Positions 24,216-34,796 of a stretch of 64,000 nucleotides of DNA are shown here, piece after piece. Below the pieces are notes generated by a model. The model was not told the DNA's origin and did not search any database. It worked only from the letters and a program-made list of their open reading frames with translations. Location: positions 34,752,639 through 34,816,638 of the forward strand of contig ML682005.1 of NCBI GenBank assembly GCA_007922195.1. Direction: 5' to 3'. Numbering within the stretch: position 1 is the first letter of the stretch; each line of letters starts with the position of its first letter. A program made the position numbers and the translations under genes. The stretch comes from Podocnemis expansa (lineage: Eukaryota; Chordata; Testudines; Podocnemididae).

Positions 24216-24982
24216 TTAAGCCAAAACACACATCAGAGGGAAGAACCCTGCAACCAGGCTGAATAATAGTATTTGTAATAATATAATTGATCTGATAGGT
24301 TGCATTTACTTTGGTTTTAGCTCATTCTAATATTCATTATTTTGCAAATTTATCTGTGCTTAGCCCTCTGATGAGAAGCATTGCCTAAGAGTTAGTGTAA
24401 AGAACTGGATTTGGGACTTCTGAGTTCCAGTGTTGGAGCTTCAATAGCCAGTTGCCAAGTTACCTATGGCAAGCCACCTGGAGTTGACCCTGCAAAAATA
24501 TTGATAGGCCTCAGTCATTTCCCAATGATGTTAGAGAGACTTGACGATATTCTGCATGTTGCAGAAACAGGCTTTACTTTCACTAAATAAGAATACTTTA
24601 ATGCAATGAGAATAATGAGAAATGAGAACTTTTACTTTCATGAAATGAGAATAATACTAATCTGAGAGGGGAGTTGTAAGGTTTAAATTAATGTTTGGTC
24701 AGATTCTCACGATCCAGTGATGAAAGCCAGCAGTATATAAGCACAATGTATAACTTTATTAATATTATTATCTAAATACAGGGATATCTTCATGTTCTGA
24801 TTCTGTGGGTGGAATTCACCAGAGTTCCCTCACCCGTGGACACAGCTTCTTAGCCCACAGATTCATACTCAACTATTTAAAGGCAAAATTAGGTCAGAGG
24901 CTACTTTAAGTGAGAGGATTTGATTTTTATGGCACCCAGTGCTACTCTTTCTTGACCCAGGGTCTGCTGCCTCCTCCCCCTG

Positions 24983-25490
24983 GCTGATCCCCAGCTGCGC
25001 CACCAACCCAGCCCAGCCTGACCCTGGGTTTGCCCCTCTCCCCAGCTGATCTTTGCCCCGTTGCTTGCTTGGCCTGGCCCGACCAAGCCCAGCCCAACCC
25101 TAGGCCTGCCAGCCCCCTGGCCAATCCTTGGCCGCACCACTGGCACAGCCTGGCCCAGCCCAGCCCAACTGATCCTTAGCCGCACCACTGGCCAAGCTCA
25201 GCCTGACTCTGGGCCTGCCTCCCTCCCCAGCCAAGCCTCAGCCATGCTGCCAGCCCGGACTGACCTGACCCAGCCCAGCCTGACTGTGGGCCTGTCCTGC
25301 CCCCCCCCCCAGCTAATCCTAGGCCACGCGGCTGGCCTGGCCTGCCCCAGCCGAACCCAAGGCCCTGCTGTCTCCTCCCCCTGGCCAATCCCTGGCTGTG
25401 CCGCTGGCCCAGCCTAGCCCTTCCCTATCCTGGATCTGCCCCACCCGGCCAATCCTTGGCTGCGCTGCTGGCCTGGTTTGTCCCATGCAC
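24983..25490. repeat. GC-rich minisatellite, about eight units of 45-82 bp
   Basis: Units begin near 24983, 25043, 25120, 25168, 25228, 25310, 25384 and 25448, each with a version of CCAATCCTTGGCYGCRCYGC followed by CCCAGCCYRGCCC. Unit length varies because of internal deletions. It creates spurious proline- and alanine-rich frames on both strands. Confidence 0.75.
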
Positions 25491-26072
25491 AGGAGAGAAA
25501 AAAATCCTGCGCAGCAGGATTTTTTTACATGTGCAGCTGCACAGCCCCACAGCTTGAAGGGAACCGTGGAACTGAGAAGGACTGTGCTGGAGCACCACAC
25601 TTTGGGAAAGATATTGATAAATTGGAGAAAGTCCAGTTAAAAGCAACAAAAATTATTCAAGGTCTAGAAAATATGGTCTATGGAGAAAAATTGAAAAGAA
25701 AATCGGTTTGTTTAGAGTGGAAAAGAGAAGACTGATGGGGGACCTTATAATAGTCTTAAAGTGCATAAAAGTTGTTAAGAGGAGGTTGATCAGTTATTCT
25801 GTTTATCCACTGAGGAAAGGACAAGTAGCAATGGGATTAAATAGCAGCAAGGGAAATATAGGTTAGACATCAGGAAAAACTTCCTAACTTTAACAGTGGC
25901 TAAGCATTAGATCAAATTACCGAAGGAGTTTGTGGAATCTCTGTCAGAGGTTTTTCTGAACAAGTTGGACAAATACCAGTCAGGATAATAGATAATATTT
26001 AGTCCTGCCTTAATGCAGAGGACTAGACTAGATGATCTATCAAGGTCTGTTCCAGTTCTATATTTCTATAAA

Positions 26073-26836
26073 ATCAGATGGATAAAGACCTTAGCTATGT
26101 AACTGTAGGTGTAAGGCAGGTATTCAGAGATTCAAATACTTTGTTTTGTATATGAATACCTTCTATGTGCACAAATTGTATGTGAAAGCTCAGAGGCTGG
26201 AAGTCTCTGAAAGGCTTACCTTTTGAAACCCTGAGTTCATATTTGAAGCCATCTAGTTCCCTTTTTCAAGCTAGTAAAGTGCAGACAGTAAACTCAGCAA
26301 ATGGAAGATAGATCTTGTCAACCTAACAAACATGAAAATCCAAGTATTCTGAGAGCAAATGATGTAAAAGGGTATGTAGTATGCTGGTGTTATCTTAGAA
26401 AAAGTACAGAAGCCTGTTGTAAATCTTTAAACTCTTACTCAAAACCATATACATTTAATGAGGCAGGAAACCCTAAAGCATTAGATAATCAACAAGTTAT
26501 CCAAGTGAGTGGAAGCTGCCATCAAGCTCTAAAAGCCTTTCTGTACAACCTTCCTTCTCCCCAAAGCCCTATTACACAGCCTTTTCCTCAGCATCCTCCA
26601 TTATCTCTATAAGGTTTTATTCTGGAGTATGGGCAAAGATTGCTGAACTGCTACCCCACTTTATCTTTTTCAGGTGGCAGACATCTTCCCTGCTTCAGTG
26701 ATTTCTGAGGTCTGTCTGCTCCTTGACATAATGCCAGAATAAGCAACAAAGAACGCTTCCAAGTGGTTGTCACCAGCTCCCAGAGGTTTGGGGCAGAAGC
26801 ATGCTGCATAAGCCATTCCGAGTGGTTGCCAGGGAT
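26073..26836. other. Non-coding sequence, nothing recognised
   Basis: Contains a 103-codon frame at 26301-26612 with no recognisable domain. No repeat ends seen. Confidence 0.45.
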
Positions 26837-26837
26837 C

Positions 26838-26914
26838 GGTGGGTTACTTACCAGTAGCCGTCCTTCTTCAAGATGGGCTACTCAGATTCATTCAGTAATA
26901 GGTGTATCCATGCC
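26838..26914. repeat. Left inverted terminal repeat of the DIRS-like element
   Basis: Contains GTGGGTTACTTACCAG and CATTCAGTAATAGGTGTATC. The second block recurs in reverse complement at about 34799-34818. Confidence 0.78.
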
Positions 26915-26984
26915 ACAGTGCATGATTGGTCGGAAACTTTTTGCCCTAGCCTGTCAGGAGAGGGCTGGCGGCCACCCCCCCCCC

Positions 26985-26997
26985 ACACACACACACA
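26985..26997. repeat. Short (CA)n
   Basis: Six CA units after a C10 run. Confidence 0.9.
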
Positions 26998-27126
26998 TGC
27001 CACCCCATGGCTATATATGTGGCTGCCACCCAGCCCCTCCTCAGGCCCTAAAAGTTGCCAACTCCAGTTGCAGGGACATTGGGAGGGTTGTGAATGACTC
27101 CAAGCAGCCCATCTCAAAGAAGGACA

Positions 27127-27195
27127 GTTAGTGGTAAGTAACCCACTGTTCGTCTTCAAGCGCTGCTCAGATACATTCAGTAGTAGGTGACTACT
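27127..27195. repeat. Internal copy of the terminal repeat (ICR-like)
   Basis: TAAGTAACCCACTGTTCGTC then CTCAGATACATTCAGTAGTA repeats the left terminus in the same orientation about 290 bp inward. In DIRS elements the internal complementary region near the 3' end carries the outer-end sequences, which fits this position on the minus strand. Confidence 0.6.
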
Positions 27196-27199
27196 AGGC

Positions 27200-29640
27200 A
27201 TGCTTGAGGACGGTGGGCAGAGTTGGCTCTGTCTGCCTCCAGCACTGCTTTCCCATGCAAGGTAGCTGACCTCAAGCCAGCAAGGTCCCCTGGAGGGACC
27301 TTATGTTTTGGTCTTGGACCAGAGACCAGGTGAAAGAAACCAAAGTCTGGAGATCTGGCTCCAGTGGGAAATAGACAGCCTATTATGAAGAATCTCATAT
27401 GTGGGGTTTTGAGGAAAAAGGGGCTTCAACATCGAGACCTTTCTAACCCAGGTAGCTGGTGGCTAAGATTCAGCTTCCGGGCAAGGACCAATAAAATGCG
27501 AGTCCTGCTGCAGTGGAGAGCCTACTAATCCGCAAAAGGCAACAAGGCCTAATGTCCCTTAATGTAAGACTTCCAATGGAGATTCCTAAAAGGCTGAAAC
27601 CAAGGAAGCAACTTGGTCTAAGGATTTGAGCAGTTAGTATTAAGGAACTGCTAAGGAAAAGAAGTCCAGTATCCTGGCACTAGTGTCAATTGGTGTGAAA
27701 AGGTTACAGGAAAAAGGTAGCGGACCTTGGAGCTACCCCTCTACTAGGTACAGGTACCAAATACTGCGGAATACAAGGAAGATGGAAAAAGAAACAGAGG
27801 GGAAGACCTCGCTGTTAGTTTGACCAAAAGGAACACTGGGACGACAGGACAGGGAGTATTGCCGAATAGGACGTGATGCCTATGCGGCCCCCTTAGTACC
27901 CCCTGAGGGACAAGACTGCTCATCTCCGTTTGTACAGATGGGGTGACCAACTGTGCCTGGGGCAAGCCACAGCCCTATTTAAGTGTCACCTGAGGCCAAG
28001 GTGTCTTCGACAAAGACATCATAACCTTCCTGATGTTCATGTGGAAGGGAACCAATAAGCATTCACAGGCATTACACCAACCAAGGGAAAGTGTCTAGCA
28101 ACTGGTGCCTGATAATCAACGATTTACTGAAGGTATCAAAATAAGGGAATTCAGCCGTGGGGAGAAACCCTTCTCCACGGCCTGTGCCTTGGCCCTAATT
28201 CCCCTACTGCAGAACTCATGCCATGGAGATCATAGAGTTGCATATCCAACATGGTACACCCAATTTTAAAGTGGATAGGAATCAGGAATCCCAGTACCCT
28301 GAATGCAAAAGAGGGGTAGGGAGAGAGAGAGAGAGAGAGATCTCGAGAATGTAATGGTCAGGAGGGCGAAGACTCTCTCAGGCTAAGTGGGCTTGGGGTG
28401 TGTCACCAGAGCAAGGCATTGCTCCGATTACCTCCTTTGACCAATTTCTCTCTCCATTTCTCCCCCCGACCTTTTTTTTCTTTTTTTTTTTTTAGGGAAG
28501 TGATAGGTGACCAATGATGAGGGTCATCTGGTTTGCTCAGAACCGAGGTCAGCGCTTGAGTTGAGAGACAGGCTGGCAACACGTTCCTGCTGTCCTTGCG
28601 GGGTCCTGCGGCTGCCTGGCACCAGAAGTTGTGCATGCCAAGGGTTAACCCTGCTGGGGAAGGCCTGGGAAGGTAGAATCTTGTTCAATAAGGCCCCTGG
28701 CTAAAGTGCAGGAATTGCTAGGGAGAATACCTGCCATATGCCTGTGTCATGAGGTCAGGTACTCTGATGGGGGAGAACACCTGTTGGTAAGGAAGCTCTC
28801 AAGGAAGAGCAGGGGAAACCCCCTTAGGCCACTGTTCTAACTGAGCATTATCACCAGCCTGAGAGCCAGGATTGAGGCTCGACAGCCTGAGTTGGGCAGC
28901 AACTTCATCCCACCTGAGAGAAGGGAAGATGACTGGTCCGTAGGGTACCCTGACAACGGGCAGTCTATTGGGAGATGCCCGCCTGGTGTGCATGCTCTGG
29001 AAGCCACTTAAGGCAATATTTACAAATAACATTTGTGACGGGCATCTGGGTGGCATCAAAAGGACTGACCACCAGAGTTGGACAAGGGTGCCTCCTGGGA
29101 GAGGCAAGCAAGGGACAGAAGGCCCCAGAATAGCAGGCCCGACCTGCAGAAAGGGGAAGGGGCCGGGATAGTGGGCCCGTGCTGTCAGTTAGCGGTGGCT
29201 ATCAGAGGTGTTTCTGTCCACCCTAGGGTATTTATTGAGCAGCCTTAGGCCACTTTCCATCCCCCCGTAATGACCAAAACCTTTCTCAGCGCAGGAGAAC
29301 AAAGCTCTGGTTCATGGGGTCCCAGGGTATCCGGAACTGCCTGGTAAAAACCCATGGCCCGTCAGGGGGCCCTGGGCTAGGATACTGGGGAAGCGGAGCT
29401 CTCTTCTGCTAAAGACAAGAGGTCCCCTTTTTAATTTGGGAAGGGGAAAAACATAAGGTTCAGGCCGGAGGCCTTAACATGAAAAGGTACCCCCAAGTGT
29501 GTTCTCCCCAAGGTGGAGATAGGCTACCAGAGGTTGAGACTGGGGCAAGGAGGTAACTACCCCCCAAAGACCTCTGATCCTGGTGCAAGAGGTCGGGTCT
29601 AAGATCTCAGCCTGAGGGCCTGATGCCACTGATGCATGCT
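27200..29640 (-). other. Expected pol region of the DIRS-like element; no domain recognised
   Basis: GC-richer than the flanks and broken on both strands into frames under 105 codons. I could not identify a YLDD-type reverse transcriptase core or a tyrosine recombinase catalytic signature by eye. Position and composition suggest it belongs to the DIRS-like element. (GA)n lies at 28321-28341 and a poly-T run near 28470-28492. Confidence 0.4.
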
Positions 29641-29646
29641 GGCGCC

Positions 29647-30090
29647 AATGCTCCCTTTAAGCTGCACGTGTGTGCATGCACGCCGCAGCTCAGACTGCCC
29701 AGAGCACTCCTCACTGCCAGCCACACAGGGCCGGCAGCTGTGGCTCCTTGCCAGCCCAAACACACATTCTTCTGGCTGGCAGGGAGCTGTTCCAGGGAGT
29801 TTAAGATCTCCCCTGAACATGTGCAGGGAAGGAGATTTTAAACTTCCCGGCACAAGTTTCTGCCACCCAGAAGAATGGCTGCAGTGAGGAGCACCTGGGC
29901 ATGCGAGCAGCTCTGGCAGCCGGGGCAGTGGCCTGGGGGAGCTGGAGGAAGGGGAGCCTGGGGGACTTGGGGAAGCCGGCCCGAGGGCGCGTGGAGAAAG
30001 CGCACAGCTGTGGGACTGGGGGAAGCCCTCCCCGCCACTGCTGCCACCAGGGGAAGTGCTGGGGGGGGGAGCAAGATGCTTCCCAAGGAC
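29647..30090. mobile_element. GC-rich remnant of the TGTTCCCTCTAA hAT-like family
   Basis: Starts CCAATGCTCCCTTTAAGC followed by alternating GTGTGTGCATGCACGC, like the start of the copies at 33108 and 35061. No matching right end was found. Overlapping frames of up to 181 codons on the minus strand lie in this GC-rich stretch and show no domain. Confidence 0.45.
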
Positions 30091-30239
30091 TAGGGCTGAC
30101 AGATGTCTGGCAAAGGAAGGACGTGTACTCCTTTTTACTTTCATGTCCTCCCTCCTCCATACATTCTAAAAACAGGTGATTTTTTCCAGCTTGTTAGTTT
30201 TTATGAGCAGAATGCTTAAAAAAATAAACAAAACAAACA

Positions 30240-30300
30240 AAAAAAAAACCCACGACCAACACAGGGTTCAAACCCATTAGCCTGAAGGTATCTCCTAGAC
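30240..30300 (-). pseudogene. tRNA-like 3' half (B box), minus strand
   Basis: On the minus strand: AATGGGTTTGAACCCTGTG, a near-consensus pol III B box, followed by a T-run terminator. Only the T-arm half is convincing. It faces the tRNA-Lys-like copy 55 bp away on the other strand. Confidence 0.4.
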
Positions 30301-30355
30301 ACACAAAACAAAGGGGAGCCAAACATACAGATTCCTAGAGACTCCTACAGCAACA

Positions 30356-30428
30356 GCTTCACTGGTTTAGTTGGTAAAGTATCAACTTCTTAATCTGAGG
30401 GGTGTGGGTTTGAGACCTGTGTTAGGCA
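30356..30428 (+). pseudogene. tRNA-Lys(CTT)-like pseudogene or SINE head
   Basis: The A box is TGGTTTAGTTGG and the anticodon region TTCTTAATCTGAGG resembles tRNA-Lys(CTT). The B box is GGGTTTGAGACC. A T10 pol III terminator follows at 30435-30444. The 73-nt length is right, but the acceptor and D stems do not pair well, so it is a pseudogene or the head of an uncharacterised SINE. Confidence 0.55.
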
Positions 30429-30582
30429 GTCTGATTTTTTTTTTTGACCATGACTCCCTGCAAAAGGGCTACATTGGGGAAAATATATACCAAACCCTAA
30501 TAAAATGAAGGAAAATAAAATATATTGTGAATAAAATTACTAACGGCCACATTTGAATTGGTTAGAAACAATATAGCACTAT

Positions 30583-30606
30583 TTATTATTATTGTTATTA
30601 TTATTA
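30583..30606. repeat. (ATT)n microsatellite, left part
   Basis: ATTATTATTATTGTTATTAT run ending where the LTR-like element begins. Confidence 0.9.
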
Positions 30607-30607
30607 A

Positions 30608-31379
30608 GTAACACCCACGTAATCAGCTTGAGTCTGCCTTGCAGTCAGCTCTGACCTGAGAAAGGGTGTGCATGGGAACACAGCAAGGAGAGCCCCTTTG
30701 CCCCCAGGGGCACCTGTTCCACACCCCCAGAGTGACCACACACGCACTGGGATAGCGCAGGGATTATGGGAATGGAGAAGGTTTATTTACAAAGGTGCAA
30801 AGGAGAAACCAGCAGGGGAGATGGGGCAGCAGTAACACAGAGTAAACAGCTAACACAGGGCCCTACAAGGCCCAACAATGCAGCAGGCTGGAGGCAGACA
30901 TGAGCTCTGTATCTGCACCATGAGTTCAGGAGTCCCAGCACAGTTCCAGTCCAGAGTTCAGTCCAGCAACTCCTAGTCTTCGGCACCAGCACTTTCCCAG
31001 CAAAAGAAAAACCGTCTGATCCCTCTTCTGCTGCTCGCTGCGAACCCAGAGCGACACCCTTCCCACTTATCTAACTACAACCTCCCCCCTGAGTGCCAGG
31101 TGCTGTACTCACGGCCCCACAGCTCCAGGTGGCCAGTCACTGGATGCTGCTCTGTCCTTGGGCAACTCTCCCCAGCACAGTGTCCTTCTGGCATCCCAGG
31201 TCAGCTGCTCTGTCTTCCCTCGCTTCAGGCAGGGTGTCTTTCTCTCTTCCTCCTTCCCAGGCCTCAGGCTCCGGCTCCAGCCCCAGCCCCAGCCCCAGCC
31301 CCCTCCTCAGCTCCACAACGTTTCCCACAGGGCAAAAATTTAAAGGGACCATGCTCCTTAAAACCCCAGGGGGGTTACA
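30608..31379 (-). mobile_element. Solo LTR-like element inserted in an (ATT)n microsatellite
   Basis: Read on the minus strand it starts TGTAACCCCCCTGG and ends GTGGGTGTTACTT, so the tips TGTAAC/GTTAC are a short inverted repeat. An AATAAA signal (minus) lies at about 30783, roughly 175 bp before the 3' end, as in a U3-R-U5 order. A TATA-like TTTAAATT is near 31338. (ATT)n flanks both sides, so the target duplication cannot be read. No internal retroviral genes are attached. The region 31093-31443 has spurious frames only. Confidence 0.6.
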
Positions 31380-31405
31380 ATTATTATTATTATTATTATT
31401 ATTAA
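31380..31405. repeat. (ATT)n microsatellite, right part
   Basis: About eight ATT units immediately after the LTR-like element. Confidence 0.93.
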
Positions 31406-32179
31406 TTGTAAAACGGGCTGCTGTGGAAATGAAAAAGTGGTGAGTCAACTCTTTAGGTGCTTTTCAAGTTTATATTTGCAAATTTAGTTTTTTAAGGTCT
31501 CATGAACATTAATGAAAGGGTCATGGAAAACTTTCATTTACTGGAGAAAACCAGTTTTCAGCAAAATAAAACATTTTGGTATTTTTTTATTTTAAAATAA
31601 TTTAAAAAACACATGATTTTGTGCTGGATCTGTGGGGTCGGGCACATGGGATTGTGAGGTGTTCCCTAAAGGCTAAGCGAGCAGATGTTTGGCTGCGTTG
31701 CAACAGGGACACCAGAGGAAGTACCTGCAATTTCTATGGTGGAGAATAACACTGTTCCACATAAGATTTATGGGTGCTCTGCCCTGTGTGCCCACAGGGG
31801 AGCATAGAATTGTTGAGTGTGACAGTGAAGGGGGGGGCTCCCTCCCCAATGGGGAAAGACCCTAAAGAGGATTCATGGTTGGCAGCCCTAGGAGAGGAAT
31901 TTTGGGTATATGTTTTACACCCATTACCCCGGTTAATAAGGGGGAGTGTGTTTGGACCAGGCAGTATGCGGTCCCTGTCTAAGGGAGAGACCAACAAGCA
32001 ACAGCCAGAATGAGAGGTTGTGACCTCTGGTGTAGGGCAGGCCCCTCCGCACATGGAGGGGGCATGGCCCCTGCATGGGAGAAACTCTCCTGTCCAAGAA
32101 TGGACGCAGGCCCGAGGGGTTAAAGTGCCACAACTTGGCCATTCAGCTGAGAAGGGCAAATCATGGTGGCTTACGACTT
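31406..32179. other. Mixed AT-rich and GC-rich sequence, probably DIRS interior in part
   Basis: 31406-31620 is AT-rich and unassigned. 31640-32179 is GC-richer with minus-strand frames of up to 141 codons. It lies directly downstream of the gag remnant but carries no motif I can name. Confidence 0.35.
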
Positions 32180-34113
32180 CTATTTGGAGGGAGGCTGTTC
32201 AGGGGCCCCTGAGGGGAGGAGGCCCAAATACTTAAGCTCCCCCTGAGGGTCTTGGGCACTGGTGATAACGGCCTCGGTCTCTGCTGGGAAGAGGTCAAAG
32301 GGGAGGTCAAAGATGGCCTGTTGGGAGGCCAGAGGTACCCCCACCTCCCTAAGCATGCTGCGTGGTGGAGGGTCACAGATGAGTCCATCATATGGGAGGC
32401 CATATCTATTGCATCCCAAGCCGAAAGGAGAAGGTCCTGATATGCTATCTTGCCTTCCTCAAGGAAGGCATCATAATCTTCCCTAGCCTCTTCCCTAGCC
32501 TCTTCTGGGAGTAGATGTCTAAATTTGTTCATTGACTCCCACATATTGATCCCACCAGGGCTTGGCTGTTTGCCACACACAGCTGGAAAGAAGAGGAGGA
32601 GTATATTTTGCGCCCTAAGAGGTCTACCTCCCTCTTGTCCCTCGGCTCTGGAAGGGAATCACAGGGAACTTGGCCTGGACCTAGGGCTGCCTCCACCACA
32701 CCCTGAGATGGTACCAGGTAGTGGATGAGGGAGGGGAACTGCGCCCTGGAACCTAATATTTTAGGCGTGCCATATTGGACACCAGGGGAATACAGCCAGG
32801 ACTTCACCATCTTGACAATGTGAGGTCCTACACACTAGGGTGGAGTGAGACCTTGACAGGGTCGCCAGACAAGATCACTGGCCCAAAAAGTGTGTCAGCA
32901 GACCCTTTGTGGGATTGAACCTCCATCCCCATATGGGCAGCAACACAGTGCAGAAGATCAGAATGTGCCGTGGGATCTCCTGTGTAAGAAGACAGCATGG
33001 GGTTTAAAATTCTGGCCAGTGCCAGAGAAGTCAGTGCCACTGGGAGCTCTGCAGCACCACGAGGGCTCAAGATAGTCTCCTGTAGAGACAATTCATGGGG
33101 TTGGTACCAATGTTCCCTCTAATTACTTGTAGACTGTGTGCGCAAACAATTTCTTTGTGTGCACAAAAACATTTCTTTGTGAACACCAGTATTAACACTA
33201 TTGAATTTTTTTGTGCACACTTTATTTTCCTGTGTGCCCAGGTTCCATGACCTGTGTGCATGCACACATGTGCACAGCTTAGAGGGAACAGTGGTCGGTA
33301 CCTAAATGGTGCCAACACTGAGAGCTTAGGCAGGGGCTATTTGGACCCCCTAGAGGCACCCTTCTCTGGACTCAAAGGAGGGGAGACCACCAGGACCCCT
33401 GATGATGGTGTCAGGCATGGCAAGGTGACATGGTGCCAAGGAAAAAGCTCAGCGGTACCAGGGCTCTGGCTCGGGGGCTCCGGTGTTGGGGAACTTGGAA
33501 CCGAGACCAGAGAGGGTGTTCGGTGCCCTTGGGCCAGGCCCTAGAGGCAGAGGGGGGTACCGGCGAGGATGGTGTAGGGAGTAAGAGAAGCATCTTCACC
33601 ACCTCGAATGCCTCTTATGGCGCAAGGAGCGGTACCAACTCCCCACGGTCCCCTGTGACCCCCAAGAGGGAGACTGGAACTGATGCCGGCAGCACAGTAC
33701 TGGTACTGGTACCGAGCTGGCCTTTCTGCAGCCCAGTGGTGACAGGAAGGCTCTGGTGCCAAAGAAGCATGCATTGCCAGAGAGGACCCTGAAGCCTCAG
33801 GGGTGGGCTGCCATGCTTGCCCGGAGGCCAATACACGGCACCTTTGCTCCCTGTCTCTTATTGTCCTGCATTTAAAGGACAGACAGATGGAGCAGAAGGT
33901 GACCAAGTGGGCTTCGCCCAGGCACTGAAGGCACTTCACATGGGGGTTGTCCCACAGTAAGGCCTTGCCGCAGGCAGCACAAGGTTTAAACCCTGGCATG
34001 GCGGGCAGCAGAGGCGAGCGGTGTTGCTGCTCTGGCAGATGCTTGGAAGAGGAAGCACTCTTCCGTGGAATGATGTCCACAAAGAGATGTTCCCAGTCAA
34101 GCTGCTGGCTCAT
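32180..34113 (-). pseudogene. DIRS-type gag-like pseudogene, frameshifted and interrupted
   Basis: The minus-strand coding order can be followed through several frames. The first open piece (34113-33541) begins MSQQLDWEHLF and holds a zinc-binding pattern CAACGK..., then CLQCLGEAHL and CSIC. The CLG.AH signature is characteristic of DIRS gag proteins. A MITE (33108-33293) follows. The next piece (33091-32828) has LLHCVAAHMGMEVQ. The next (32810-32529) has LLGRKIYSSSSFQ and VANSQALV, matching the family's 'LFGRKIYS.AS.Q...AN.QALL'. The last (32580-32161, shifting to 32419-32180) has NKFRHLLPEEAREE and LASQQAIFDLPFD. Gag binds the element RNA to form particles. This copy cannot make a full protein. 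Confidence 0.78.
33108..33293. mobile_element. 186-bp hAT MITE inserted in the gag pseudogene (complete)
   Basis: The left end CAATGTTCCCTCTAA and right end TTAGAGGGAACAGTG are inverted repeats (14 of 15). Flanking octamers GTTGGTAC (33100-33107) and GTCGGTAC (33294-33301) differ at one base. The interior alternates TGTGTGCGCAAAC and TTTGTGTGCACAAA blocks, a Z-DNA-like alternation. It is the reference copy for the family at 23371, 29647, 35061 and 46453. Confidence 0.88.
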
Positions 34114-34320
34114 ATATGAAGGAGACAGGCTGCTTGCATGATCTCAAGGAGCAGGCTGTTCCACGCACCATGGCTAAGGCGGACAAAATGGAACTGAGGA
34201 AGGGCCAGGCAGTGGCCACATATATAGCTGTGGGGTGGCGTGAGGGGCAGTGGCTGCCAGCTCTCTCCTCCCAGGTCTGGTGGGGCCCCCCCTCTACTGG
34301 TCTCCAGCCCAATTGCGCTG

Positions 34321-34700
34321 GAGATCCGGGGCCCAGCCACCTGCAGCCACGGCAGGCCCATCCCCAGCCTGAGATCCAGGGCTCAGCTTCCAGCAGCCAC
34401 GGAGGCTGCTCCTGGCCCCGTCCCCAGTGGGGGATCCAGGACCCAGCCACCCATGGCCACAGCAGCCCCGTCACCAGCTGGGGATCCGGGGCTCAGCCAC
34501 CCGCTGCCACAGAAGCCGCTCCTGGCCCCGTCCCCAGCTGGTGATCCAGCGCCTGGCCGCCCATGGCTGTGGCAGCCCCATCCCCAGCAGGGGATCTGGG
34601 GTCCGGCCACCCATGGCCACAGCAGCCCTGCCCCAGCCGGGGATCTAGGGCTCAGCTGCCTGCGGCCGCGGAAGCCGGTCCTGGTCCCATCCCTGGCCAC
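34321..34700. repeat. Minisatellite with strictly alternating 50- and 60-bp units
   Basis: Unit starts (GAGATCCGGG, GGGATCCAGG and similar) fall at 34321, 34371, 34431, 34481, 34541, 34591 and about 34640, spaced 50, 60, 50, 60, 50 and 49. Long units contain the extra block GCTCCTGGCC. The higher-order period is therefore 110 bp. It lies between the right terminal repeat and gag, a leader position for the DIRS-like element. The 185-codon frame across it is a by-product. Confidence 0.85.
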
Positions 34701-34796
34701 TCCTGGCCCCATCCCCGGCTGGGGGCGTGGTGTTTTGGCAGGGGGCGTGGCCTGGGCCCATGCCCTGGGTGCTGCCCCAGGGCAGCGATGCCTCTG

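Larger units (their letters stand above)
23371..25568. mobile_element. 2.2-kb hAT-like insertion in CR1 (TGTTCCCTCTAA family)
   Basis: The left end CAGTGTTCCTTCTAG and right end CTTGAAGGGAACCGTG are inverted and correspond to the family ends CAATGTTCCCTCTAA/TTAGAGGGAACAGTG seen complete at 33108-33293. CR1 sequence stops at AAGCACTG and restarts at GAACTGAG, a short imperfect duplication. The interior holds a MITE (23542-23724), a SINE remnant (24145-24215) and a GC-rich minisatellite (24983-25490). No transposase is visible. Confidence 0.72.
21120..26072 (+). mobile_element. Long but dead CR1 LINE with three nested insertions
   Basis: Endonuclease-side sequence is recognisable from about 21120 (GTATACATTTGCACTGATC; GGGGACTTCAACTACCC). 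The linker before the reverse transcriptase lies at 22118-22330 and reverse-transcriptase-side sequence continues to 23370. The 3' untranslated region follows at 25569-26072 (GTTAGACATCAGGAAAAAC; AGACTAGATGATCTATC). Once the insertions at 21431-21629 and 23371-25568 are removed, about 2.6 kb of CR1 remains. Frameshifts and stops are everywhere, so it is inactive. The 3' end is at the CR1-typical position. Confidence 0.85.

Noticed and set aside
28010..28200. Possible reverse transcriptase motif on the minus strand (GFSPRLNSLILIP)
   Set aside because: Superficial likeness to GFYS.YF.VPK, but no following motif or catalytic YLDD could be found.
29599..30160. 181- and 119-codon minus-strand frames
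   Set aside because: GC-rich sequence with several phases open; no recognisable domain; lies in a transposon remnant.
30356..30428. Functional tRNA-Lys gene
   Set aside because: A and B boxes and terminator are present, but the acceptor and D stems do not pair, so a pseudogene or SINE head is more likely.
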